A stretch of DNA of 18,652 nt from CAIYWZ01 sp964497925 (GTDB lineage Bacteria; Pseudomonadota; Alphaproteobacteria; CAIYWZ01). This document shows, one piece after another, positions 1 to 6,745 of this stretch (positions are counted from its first letter, which is position 1; every line of letters starts with the position of its first letter). Below the pieces are notes generated by a model. It had not been told where the DNA came from, did not search any database, and saw nothing but the letters and a program-made list of their open reading frames with translations. The position numbers were made by a program, and so were the translations under genes. The DNA lies in NCBI GenBank assembly GCA_964497925.1, contig CAZCFE010000021.1, forward strand, positions 1-18,652. The letters are read 5' to 3'.

Positions 1-276
1 TTGCATTTTATTGCAGCTCTTCAATGGCTTAAATGATTTTCTCAACAGAACCTATGCTTTTGATCACCACCCAAGAAGAAAAAGAACAAAAGACGCTTTT
101 CAGGGGTGCCCCACTTACACGGATTAACCAATGCAAAAACAGATTTCTCACAACAGAAGAGAGGCCAGAATAATAATGGAGATGACACTTCCCATGACCC
201 TATGCCCGCAACAGAAAAAAACTCAAGAACTTTTAAAAAAGAGTTTGGATAAAGTTAAAAATATCTCATTTTCTTC
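1..276. other. Non-coding or decayed sequence upstream of groESL
   Basis: No confident gene lies here. One plus frame (frame 2) is open from the window edge to a TAA at 125-127, and the same frame then runs from an ATG at 131 to a TGA at 278-280 (49 aa, no Shine-Dalgarno, rich in Lys and Gln near its end). This could be the decayed 3' end of an upstream gene with one in-frame stop, but I recognise no family in either half. No tRNA or clear terminator hairpin is visible. Confidence 0.3.
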
Positions 277-303
277 TTGACACTCACCCACCAAGAGTGC
301 TAA
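277..303 (+). promoter_or_regulatory. CIRCE operator 1 (HrcA site) upstream of groES
   Basis: The left arm TTGACACTC (277-285) and right arm GAGTGCTAA (295-303) are separated by exactly nine bases. The right arm matches the CIRCE consensus perfectly and the left arm differs at two bases. The left arm contains a TTGACA -35 hexamer, so HrcA bound here would occlude RNA polymerase. CIRCE is the known operator of the heat-shock repressor HrcA; hrcA itself is not in the window. Confidence 0.88.
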
Positions 304-306
304 AAG
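277..306 (+). promoter_or_regulatory. Candidate sigma70-type promoter of groESL
   Basis: A perfect TTGACA (277-282) is followed after 18 bp by TAAAAG (301-306, four of six matches to TATAAT). Both hexamers overlap the first CIRCE. A CTTG at 276-279 could also belong to an alphaproteobacterial RpoH-type -35, but no good heat-shock -10 is seen, so control is probably mainly through HrcA. This is inferred from sequence only. Confidence 0.6.
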
Positions 307-311
307 TGATA

Positions 312-338
312 TTAGCACTCGGAGTATTAGAGTGATAT
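312..338 (+). promoter_or_regulatory. CIRCE operator 2 in the groES leader
   Basis: The left arm TTAGCACTC (312-320) matches the CIRCE consensus perfectly; after a nine-base spacer (321-329) the right arm is GAGTGATAT (330-338) with two mismatches. It starts eight bases after the first CIRCE and lies downstream of the predicted transcription start, just before the ribosome binding site AAGAGGAG (349-356). Each CIRCE has one perfect and one degenerate arm. Confidence 0.85.
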
Positions 339-362
339 TTTAAAATTTAAGAGGAGTGAAAA

Positions 363-653
363 ATGAAATTTAGACCTTTACATGATAGAGTTTTGATTAA
401 ACGTATCGAAAAAGATGAAAAGACAATTAACGGAATCATTATTCCAGACACCGCAAAAGAAAAGCCTATTGAAGGTGAAGTTGTGGCCGTTGGAACGGGA
501 ACACGCACAGAAGAAGGCAAAGTTTTACCGTTGGATGTAAAAGTAGGCGATGTTGTTGTGTTTGGCAAATGGTCTGGCACAGAAGTTAAAGTTGACGGGC
601 AAGAATATTTGGTTATGAAAGAATCAGACATTATGGGCATCAAAGCAGCGTAA
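363..653 (+). CDS. groES: Co-chaperonin GroES (Hsp10)
   Basis: This is the heptameric lid of the GroEL chaperonin, which caps the folding chamber in the cytoplasm in an ATP-dependent cycle. At 96 aa it has the family length. The N-terminus (FRPLHDRVLIKR) is typical, the mobile loop with the GroEL-binding GIIIPDTAKEKP segment is at about residues 24-35, and the EGEVVAVGTG strand follows. The start is supported by an AAGAGGAG ribosome binding site seven bases upstream. It is the first gene of a groES-groEL operon with a 30-nt gap to groEL, and two CIRCE operators precede it, so it should be derepressed on heat shock when HrcA loses activity. No unusual residue is seen. The minus-strand reading frame over it is a shadow. 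Confidence 0.98.
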   Translation: MKFRPLHDRVLIKRIEKDEKTINGIIIPDTAKEKPIEGEVVAVGTGTRTEEGKVLPLDVKVGDVVVFGKWSGTEVKVDGQEYLVMKESDIMGIKAA

Positions 654-683
654 GTTAATATTTAGTTTTAGGAGAATAAAAAC

Positions 684-2330
684 ATGTCAAATGCAAAAGA
701 AATTCGTTTTGGCTCAGAAGCCAGAGAAAAAATGTTAAAAGGTGTCGATATTTTGGCTGATGCCGTAAAAGTGACACTTGGCCCAAAAGGCCGTAACGTT
801 GTTATTGAAAAATCATTTGGCGCACCACGCATCACGAAAGACGGCGTCAGCGTTGCAAAAGAAATTGATTTGAGCGATAAATTTGAAAACATGGGCGCAC
901 GCATGGTTCGCGAAGTTGCATCCAAAACTTCTGATTTAGCAGGAGATGGAACAACAACTGCAACTGTTTTAGCGCAAGCAATCGTTCGTGAAGGCGTACG
1001 TGTTGTTGCTGCTGGAATGAATCCAATGGATGTTAAACGTGGTATTGATTTGGCAGTCTCAACTGTTATCGAAAATTTAAAAAATATTTCAAAGCCAATT
1101 TCAACAAATGATGAAGTTGCACAAGTTGGAACAATTTCTGCAAATGGAGATAAAGATGTAGGAGCAATGCTCGCACGCGCCATGGAAAAAGTAGGCCGTG
1201 AAGGCGTTATCACAATTGAAGAAGCAAAATCTTTTGAAACAGAAATGGAAATTGTAGAAGGTATGCAGTTTGACCGTGGGTATATCTCACCTTATTTCGT
1301 TACAAATTCTGACAAGATGCTTTGTGAGCTTGAAAATCCATTTATCTTGATTTTTGAAAAGAAATTAGGCGGACTTCAACCATTGCTCCCTGTATTAGAA
1401 GCAATTGTTCAGTCAACACGTCCTTTGCTTGTCATTGCAGAAGATGTTGAAGGTGAAGCATTGGCAACGTTGGTTGTAAACAAACTTCGTGGCGGACTTA
1501 AAGTTGCAGCTGTTAAGGCCCCAGGTTTTGGGGATCGTAGAAAAGCAATGCTTGAAGATATTGCAATCTTGACCAATGGCCAACTCATCAGCGAAGAACT
1601 TGGCATGAAGCTTGAAACAGTCACGCTTGATATGCTTGGACAAGCTAAGAAAGTGGTAATCACAAAAGATGCAACGACAATTGTTGATGGTTCTGGATCA
1701 AAAGATATCATTTCTTCACGCTGCGCCCAAATCAGAACACAAATCGAAGATACCACATCTGATTATGATCGTGAAAAGCTTCAAGAACGTTTGGCAAAGC
1801 TTTCAGGTGGCGTTGCTGTCATCAGAGTTGGCGGTTCCACTGAACTTGAAGTGAAAGAACGTAAAGACCGCGTTGAAGACGCAATGCACGCAACAAGAGC
1901 AGCTGTTCAAGAAGGTGTTGTTCCAGGAGGAGGCGTTGCTCTTCTTCGAAGCATCAAGTGCCTTGAAAACCTTGCAACAATTAACGACGATCAAAGAGTT
2001 GGTGTTGACATTATTCGCCGCGCACTTCAAGCTCCAGCGCGTCAAATTGCAACAAATGCGGGAATGGATGGTTCTGTGATTGTTGGGAAAATCTTAGAGA
2101 ATGATCAAGCAAACTTTGGATTTGATGCACAATCTTGTCAATATGGTGACATGGTTAAGAACGGCATCATCGACCCAACTAAAGTTGTCAGAACCGCTCT
2201 TCAAGACGCTGCATCAATTGCATCATTGTTGATCACAACAGAAGCAATGGTTGCTGAAAAAGCCGAGAAGAAAACCCCTTCTATGCCAAATGGCGGTGGA
2301 ATGGGCGGAATGGGAGACATGGGCTTCTAA
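684..2330 (+). CDS. groEL: Chaperonin GroEL (Hsp60)
   Basis: This is the 60-kDa ring chaperonin that folds cytosolic proteins with GroES and ATP. At 548 aa it is full length. The ATP-site signature GDGTTTATVLA is near residues 86-96, the KVTLGPKGRNVV segment is near residue 28, the apical-domain KAPGFGDRR segment near 277-285, and the flexible tail ends in repeated GGM/GDMGF. A ribosome binding site (AGGAG, 671-675) precedes the ATG. It is cotranscribed with groES and is followed at 2357-2387 by a strong intrinsic terminator. In intracellular alphaproteobacteria GroEL is usually very abundant and buffers destabilised proteins; that role here is inference. The overlapping reading frames on both strands are shadows. 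Confidence 0.99.
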   Translation: MSNAKEIRFGSEAREKMLKGVDILADAVKVTLGPKGRNVVIEKSFGAPRITKDGVSVAKEIDLSDKFENMGARMVREVASKTSDLAGDGTTTATVLAQAIVREGVRVVAAGMNPMDVKRGIDLAVSTVIENLKNISKPISTNDEVAQVGTISANGDKDVGAMLARAMEKVGREGVITIEEAKSFETEMEIVEGMQFDRGYISPYFVTNSDKMLCELENPFILIFEKKLGGLQPLLPVLEAIVQSTRPLLVIAEDVEGEALATLVVNKLRGGLKVAAVKAPGFGDRRKAMLEDIAILTNGQLISEELGMKLETVTLDMLGQAKKVVITKDATTIVDGSGSKDIISSRCAQIRTQIEDTTSDYDREKLQERLAKLSGGVAVIRVGGSTELEVKERKDRVEDAMHATRAAVQEGVVPGGGVALLRSIKCLENLATINDDQRVGVDIIRRALQAPARQIATNAGMDGSVIVGKILENDQANFGFDAQSCQYGDMVKNGIIDPTKVVRTALQDAASIASLLITTEAMVAEKAEKKTPSMPNGGGMGGMGDMGF

Positions 2331-2356
2331 ACTACCCTTAACTAAAAAACTATTCT

Positions 2357-2387
2357 CCCCTTATCAAATTTGGTAAGGGGATTTTTT
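2357..2387 (+). terminator. Rho-independent terminator of groESL
   Basis: The arm CCCCTTATC (2357-2365) pairs with GGTAAGGGG (2372-2380), with one G-T wobble, around a six-base loop AAATTT. Six T residues follow at 2382-2387. It separates groEL from the next gene on the same strand, whose start codon is only 18 nt downstream. Confidence 0.92.
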
Positions 2388-2405
2388 ACTTTAAAGAAAA
2401 TAAAA

Positions 2406-3704
2406 ATGAATAAACACATTTGTATCTACACTTTATCAGCTCTTGCAGGCTTGCTTTTAAGCCAAAATCTTTATGCTTTACCAACAAGCTGCGAGCAAAC
2501 GCATGGGACTGTCACACATAAAATAAATGATAAAATCATGACCGTCACTTCAAAATCTCCCACGGCATCAGCAAAGTTTGAATTTGACAATAATACGCTT
2601 ATTGCAAAAGGCGAGAGAATCCATATTTCTCAAAAAAAAGATGCAACATTTATAATGGAAACAGATAGCGTACAAAGAGCTGATATTTTTGGAAAACTGA
2701 CATCACCAGGTTCAGTTGTGATGGCCTTTCCAGGAGGCGTTCATTTCAAAGATGGATCAAGTGTAAACGTTGCAAATTTGCTTGTTGTGGCGGGCAAAAT
2801 AGATCATACAATTCTAAATGACAATAAAATTCGAGCAATTAAAAACTCGGGTGTGAAGGGCGCGAACATCATCAATGAGGGCGAAATCACGATTAAAGAC
2901 GCTGGACTTGTTGCATTTGTTGCTCCAAATGCCTTGAACTATGGAAGCATTATCGCCTTTGAAGATAAGGCCTATTTAGGTAACGGCTCAACAATTATTG
3001 ATCTTTATGGGGATGGACTTATCAAATTTCAAATACCCAAAGGGGTATGCCAAAACTCGTTAACAAAAGCTCGAAAAAAAGCCAAAGATTTAGGTGCCCG
3101 TAACGGCATTCTTGTTTTTGACACACAAGAAGCAATTGATGCATTAAAAACAATTGTGAATATAGAAATAGAAAACAGCGATTCCATCTTTATAGATATC
3201 AATGAAAATATAAATACTTACTGCAGCAGCGTCCCTCCTGTTGCTCCTCAATCTTGCGGCACAGACTGTGGATGTGGGCACATACCCACTTCTTCCTCCA
3301 AAGAAACAAAAAACACGCCCAGTCCATCAACCTCTATACCAAGTCCTATTCCTCACAAAACAACAAACGCCCCATCACTGCCGACAAAAAATATTATCAT
3401 AGTCAACGATATCACCCCTGCCCCACAAAAAACAGGCCCTTGTGACTGTGGATGTGCTCATGCAGCAACTCCACTTCAAAATAATCCCAGTGGGCTTTCA
3501 TCTTCGCATCACCCCCTTCATTTTCCTGTGTTTTACAAACAACAAGAAATAAAGGAAGCTTTTTCTCTTAAAGAAATGGAGATGGTAAATTATTCATCTC
3601 CAGAAAATGATACTGAAAACGTTACTCAATATGAAATCATAACATATAACGGCAACGAAGAACTTCTTGTCTCCCCCCCTAAAAAAAGAAGGAAAAAACG
3701 CTAA
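2406..3704 (+). CDS. Short TpsA/filamentous haemagglutinin-type exported protein
   Basis: I start this at ATG 2406 (432 aa) because a Sec signal peptide begins there (residues 1-24, ending in NLYA); an upstream in-frame ATG at 2370 lies inside the groEL terminator. Residues about 30-240 resemble the TPS secretion domain: FGKLTSPGSVVMAFPGGVHF matches the GxLxxxGxVxxxNPxGVxF signature, followed by GSSVNVANLLVVAG and a YGDGLIKF segment. Known TpsA proteins reach the surface through an outer-membrane TpsB porin, which is not in this window, and they normally continue into a long beta-helix. Here a Ser/Pro-rich tail follows, with two similar Cys motifs (CGTDCGCGH and CDCGCAH) and a very basic end, PPKKRRKKR. 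No convincing promoter or ribosome binding site is seen, so readthrough from groEL is possible. The surface adhesin or effector role is inference. Confidence 0.7.
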   Translation: MNKHICIYTLSALAGLLLSQNLYALPTSCEQTHGTVTHKINDKIMTVTSKSPTASAKFEFDNNTLIAKGERIHISQKKDATFIMETDSVQRADIFGKLTSPGSVVMAFPGGVHFKDGSSVNVANLLVVAGKIDHTILNDNKIRAIKNSGVKGANIINEGEITIKDAGLVAFVAPNALNYGSIIAFEDKAYLGNGSTIIDLYGDGLIKFQIPKGVCQNSLTKARKKAKDLGARNGILVFDTQEAIDALKTIVNIEIENSDSIFIDINENINTYCSSVPPVAPQSCGTDCGCGHIPTSSSKETKNTPSPSTSIPSPIPHKTTNAPSLPTKNIIIVNDITPAPQKTGPCDCGCAHAATPLQNNPSGLSSSHHPLHFPVFYKQQEIKEAFSLKEMEMVNYSSPENDTENVTQYEIITYNGNEELLVSPPKKRRKKR

Positions 3705-3726
3705 GCTTACAAATTATTTTATTTAT

Positions 3727-3755
3727 TTGACTCACACAGTATTTCTTAATAAACT
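3727..3755 (+). promoter_or_regulatory. Candidate proS promoter
   Basis: TTGACT (3727-3732) and TAAACT (3750-3755) are separated by 17 bp, with five of six and four of six consensus matches. They lie in the AT-rich gap between the haemagglutinin-like gene and proS, about 40 bp before the proS start. Confidence 0.55.
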
Positions 3756-3792
3756 TAACAAAAATAAAAACCAATGACTGGATAATCAAATC

Positions 3793-5079
3793 ATGAAACT
3801 TTCCCAATACTTCTTTCCAACACTACGCGAAGATCCACAAGAAGCACAAATTGTGTCACATAAGCTTATGTTGCGAGCTGGATTTATCACACAATCAAGT
3901 TCTGGGATTTATTCATGGCTCCCCCTTGGCCTTAGAGTGCTGACCAAAATTGCTAACATCATCCGCCAAGAACAAGACCGTATAGGCCATATCGAAGTTT
4001 TAATGCCAACCATCCAATCATCTGATTTATGGCGTGAAAGTGGTCGTTATGATGATTATGGAAAAGAAATGCTTAAGTTCAAAGATCGTCACGACAGAGA
4101 AATGCTCTATGGCCCAACGAATGAGGAATTAATCACTGACATCTTTAGAACATTCATAAAAACATATAAACATATGCCTGTGACTCTTTACCAAATACAA
4201 TGGAAGTTCAGAGATGAAATTCGACCACGCTTTGGTGTGATGCGCGGACGTGAATTTTTGATGAAAGACGGATATTCATTTGATATGGATATGGAAGGAG
4301 CAAAACGCGCATATAAAGCCCATTACGAAGCATATCTTCGCACTTTTAAACGCATGGGTCTTACTGCTATTCCCGTTAAAGCAGACTCTGGTGCCATTGG
4401 CGGGGACATGAGTCATGAATTTCAAGTTTTAGCGCAAACAGGAGAAAGCACAATTTATTATGATAAGCGCCTTGAAGATTTAAACGAAGAAACGCTTGAT
4501 ATTGATAAATTACAGTCCTTATATGCTGTTGCCGAGGAAAAACACGACCCATCCTCCTGCCCTGTTCCAGAAAGCGATCTTAGAACCGCCAAAGGAATTG
4601 AGGTTGGTCATATTTTTTACTTTGGAACAAAATACTCACATGCATTTAACGCCCAAGTCACAGGCCCTGATGGCACCTTTATAACTCCACACATGGGTTC
4701 ATACGGGATTGGTGTATCGCGTCTTGTGGCAGCCATTATCGAAGCTTCTCATGATGAAAATGGCATCATTTGGCCAGCATCTGTTGCACCATTTAAAGTC
4801 GGACTTATTAACCTGAAAGTTTCTGACTCCGCAACTTCTAGATTATGTGAAAAATTTTACAAAGAAGCTTTGAATGCAGGAATCGAAATTCTTTATGATG
4901 ATAGAGACGAAAGAGCAGGAGTTAAATTTGCAGATATGGACCTTATCGGCCTGCCTCTTCAAATCATCATCGGCCCCAAAGGAGCCGTAGATGAACGGGT
5001 TGAAGTTAAAAACCGTAAAACAGGAGAAAGATTTGATTTAAATCTTGAAGATGGAATGAAATTCATCAAAGATTTCTAA
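3793..5079 (+). CDS. proS: Prolyl-tRNA synthetase, short alphaproteobacterial form
   Basis: This enzyme charges tRNA-Pro with proline using ATP, in the cytoplasm. It is a class II synthetase: GPTNEE is near residues 109-114, motif 2 is within FRDEIRPRFGVMRGREF, and motif 3 is GSYGIGVSRLVAAIIE (about 302-317). The C-terminal anticodon-binding domain starts near VAPFKVGLI and contains DDRDERAGVKFADMDLIG. At 428 aa it lacks the large editing insertion present in the E. coli enzyme of about 570 aa; this short architecture is known from alphaproteobacteria, where mischarged Ala-tRNA-Pro is cleared by separate deacylases. No clear Shine-Dalgarno precedes the ATG, but SQYFFPTLREDP is a normal family N-terminus. 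It converges on the minus-strand gene at 5082 with a two-base gap and no terminator hairpin. Confidence 0.97.
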   Translation: MKLSQYFFPTLREDPQEAQIVSHKLMLRAGFITQSSSGIYSWLPLGLRVLTKIANIIRQEQDRIGHIEVLMPTIQSSDLWRESGRYDDYGKEMLKFKDRHDREMLYGPTNEELITDIFRTFIKTYKHMPVTLYQIQWKFRDEIRPRFGVMRGREFLMKDGYSFDMDMEGAKRAYKAHYEAYLRTFKRMGLTAIPVKADSGAIGGDMSHEFQVLAQTGESTIYYDKRLEDLNEETLDIDKLQSLYAVAEEKHDPSSCPVPESDLRTAKGIEVGHIFYFGTKYSHAFNAQVTGPDGTFITPHMGSYGIGVSRLVAAIIEASHDENGIIWPASVAPFKVGLINLKVSDSATSRLCEKFYKEALNAGIEILYDDRDERAGVKFADMDLIGLPLQIIIGPKGAVDERVEVKNRKTGERFDLNLEDGMKFIKDF

Positions 5080-5081
5080 AA

Positions 5082-5747
5082 TTATTGCTGAGGCCTCCAG
5101 CTTGCACCATTTGGCTGTCCAACCCCATTAGCATTAGGGGGCCCGAAACCCATTGATTGCTGGGTGGGCATGCCTTGCTGTTGCTGCATATTTGGATTCA
5201 CCATTCTTGGACGTGCTTGCAGTTCGCCCATAACAGAGCTTTTATTGCCTGCAGTAACAACCATTTCCAAAGAATCTGCGATCTGCATATATTTATCCGG
5301 ATTTGAACTTTTTTCAGCTAGTTTCCGAAGTTTTTTTGCGGTCTTTATCGCTTCTTGTGAAGGATTTCCCATAGGCTTCCTCTCACAAAGAGAATTTAAT
5401 AATGCTGATCCATCCATAAATGCTTTTTTGATATTTATATCTTGACAAGTTTGCGCTTTATTTGCAAGTGTTGCAGCATCTTTACACTCTCTTTTAGAGT
5501 CTTTTCTTCCAAACCCTAAGAACGATCTTTTTTTTGAGTTTCCTTGCACTTCTTGATTGCTTCTATTGAACATTGCAAAGCCTCTTGAAGGCCCCTGCGC
5601 AGGAGGGGTCCCCTGTTGCACCATTCCCCCTTGCGATGTCCCTCCAGGATTTGGAGGCGGGGGGAGAAGGGTTCCGCCAGAAGCGTTAAGAACATCATGA
5701 CACATTAACCCTGCTACAACCATCATCAAAATTTTATTCTTTTTCAT
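5082..5747 (-). CDS. Exported Pro/Gly/Gln-rich protein of unknown function
   Basis: I do not recognise a family. The 221-aa product begins with a Sec signal peptide (MKKNKILMMVVAGLMCHDVLNA, about residues 1-22). A Pro/Gly/Gln-rich low-complexity segment follows to about residue 70, then a charged, probably helical core with cysteines (ECKDAATLANKAQTCQ, LCERKP), and a second Gln/Asn/Met/Pro-rich tail ending in SWRPQQ. It is the last gene of a three-gene minus-strand operon and its start overlaps the preceding gene by 14 nt, with an AAGGA ribosome binding site inside that gene's end. All three products carry signal peptides, which points to a shared periplasmic, surface or secreted role. The disordered flanks and helical core would suit a surface or secreted interaction protein, but no function can be assigned. 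Confidence 0.75.
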   Translation of the reverse strand: MKKNKILMMVVAGLMCHDVLNASGGTLLPPPPNPGGTSQGGMVQQGTPPAQGPSRGFAMFNRSNQEVQGNSKKRSFLGFGRKDSKRECKDAATLANKAQTCQDINIKKAFMDGSALLNSLCERKPMGNPSQEAIKTAKKLRKLAEKSSNPDKYMQIADSLEMVVTAGNKSSVMGELQARPRMVNPNMQQQQGMPTQQSMGFGPPNANGVGQPNGASWRPQQ

Positions 5748-5931
5748 TTTTTATTTTCCTTTTTTTGTTTGCATCAGTTCCTTCAGAAGAAGATGGAAGT
5801 GGAGAGCACGGCGGATGTTTACCTCCTACTTTACATGATGGTGGTGGAGAAGAAGCAGGTTTTTGATCTGCATAAGTTTCTTGAGCACAAAAGGCAATCA
5901 TCACGAACAATATCCACATACCAGCTTTCAT
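5734..5931 (-). CDS. Small exported protein, middle gene of a coupled operon
   Basis: This is a 65-aa product with a clear signal peptide (MKAGMWILFVMIAFCAQETYA, residues 1-21). A mature part of about 44 residues follows, rich in Pro and Ser, with two cysteines (PPPSCKVGG and HPPCSPLP) and a lysine-rich end (NKKRKIKNEKE). Its ATG overlaps the stop of the upstream 58-aa gene as ATGA (5928-5931), and its own end overlaps the 221-aa gene by 14 nt. Such overlaps are typical of translational coupling. The pair of cysteines could form one disulfide in the periplasm. No homologue is recognised; the coupling and signal peptide argue that it is a real gene rather than a chance frame. Confidence 0.65.
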   Translation of the reverse strand: MKAGMWILFVMIAFCAQETYADQKPASSPPPSCKVGGKHPPCSPLPSSSEGTDANKKRKIKNEKE

Positions 5932-6104
5932 AATTCTTCGTCCTCATCATCAAAGCCATCTTCATCGTCATTAACTAGAGCTCTTTGGCTAGTTGCACCT
6001 AATGCTTTCATGGCAATTTGTTGAACAATCTTAACATCTTCTTGAAAAGTGCAAAAAACAGGAGTGCCTGCTATATACAATAAAAAGATAAATACCCTTA
6101 CCAT
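5928..6104 (-). CDS. 58-aa exported protein with acidic tail, first gene of the operon
   Basis: This short frame encodes 58 aa. The N-terminus (MVRVFIFLLYIAGTPVFC) is a plausible signal peptide or lipoprotein-like leader, a helical stretch follows (EDVKIVQQIAMKALG), and the last 14 residues are almost all Asp/Glu (NDDEDGFDDEDEEL). An AGGTGG ribosome binding site sits five bases before the ATG. The stop codon TGA overlaps the ATG of the next gene as ATGA, strong evidence of coupled translation. A possible promoter lies upstream in the AT-rich stretch at about 6150-6190 (minus-strand TTAACT then TATTAC, 17 bp spacing). No family is recognised. The acidic tail contrasts with the basic end of the 65-aa neighbour. 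Confidence 0.6.
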   Translation of the reverse strand: MVRVFIFLLYIAGTPVFCTFQEDVKIVQQIAMKALGATSQRALVNDDEDGFDDEDEEL

Positions 6105-6300
6105 TTTTCCACCTAATCACACCTAAACTTTTCCAATTATCCAACCGTAATATAAATGACTTAACAAAAAGTTAACTTGCACCCACCTTTTAAAAAGTCT
6201 TTCTTATTGGAAAAATAAAATTTAGGTATAATCTATGAAGCTTTTAATAAAAAGAATCAGTGTTTTAAGCAATTGTATTCCGAAGTTAGCCTTTCATGCT

Positions 6301-6639
6301 CTAACCAATTATATCTTTACGAGTTCCATCAAATATCGAAAGAGTCTTACCGGAAATAAGACCACCTATAGTTTGAACCAGTTGCTCAATAAGAACCCTT
6401 ATGGGAACAACAATCAATGTCTTAATCCAGACTCGCGAATCCTGTTATGATTTCCACAAAATCATAAGGATTCTCTTGAATTCCTTCAGAAATTGCGACC
6501 AGGCAATTTTTTGATGTGGATATAATCCGTGTAGATTTGAATTTTTAAGGGTTTGTGCATATTAAAACAATGATTTAAAAGGATCCATATCTCTATCTAT
6601 CGGGTAAGATGAAGACCAAACAAGCATCATTGATAACAT
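6301..6639 (-). pseudogene. Decayed SF2 (DEAD/DEAH-type) helicase fragment
   Basis: Reading the minus strand in three frames gives a continuous helicase-like sequence. Frame a runs from ATG 6639 through a stop at 6562-6564 to NLHGLYPHQKIA, resembling the LxxHQ helicase entry motif. A frameshift at the six-base T run near 6505-6510 leads to frame b (LVAISEGIQENPYDFVEIITG, stop at 6422-6424). A second shift near 6430 gives frame c, WIKTLIVVPIRVLIEQLVQT, resembling motif Ia (VVPTRxLxEQ), then SIFDGTRKD and a TAG at 6301-6303. The Walker A GKT after IITG is missing and nothing of motif II onward is seen. One in-frame stop, two frameshifts and a lost tail mark it as a dead remnant. The plus-strand frame over part of it is a shadow. 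The family call rests on motif resemblance. Confidence 0.55.
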
Positions 6640-6745
6640 ATTTGTAAAAAATATAGATTTTGGATCAAGTTATATTTTTCTTGATAATTAACAAATAATA
6701 CACTTTTTAATAGTAGGATCCTCTTATTAAAAAAGGAGAACTTTT

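Noticed and set aside
131..280. 49-aa frame upstream of groES
   Set aside because: No Shine-Dalgarno, overlaps the groESL -35/CIRCE, and no recognisable protein features; kept only as a note on the upstream region.
668..1213. 181-aa minus-strand frame inside groEL
   Set aside because: Antisense to conserved groEL; shadow of its codon pattern.
6235..6450. Plus-strand 71-aa reading frame just after a TATAAT (6227-6232)
   Set aside because: The TATAAT lies two bases before the ATG, so it cannot be its -10; there is no ribosome binding site, the product has no recognisable features, and it is largely antisense to the helicase-like remnant.
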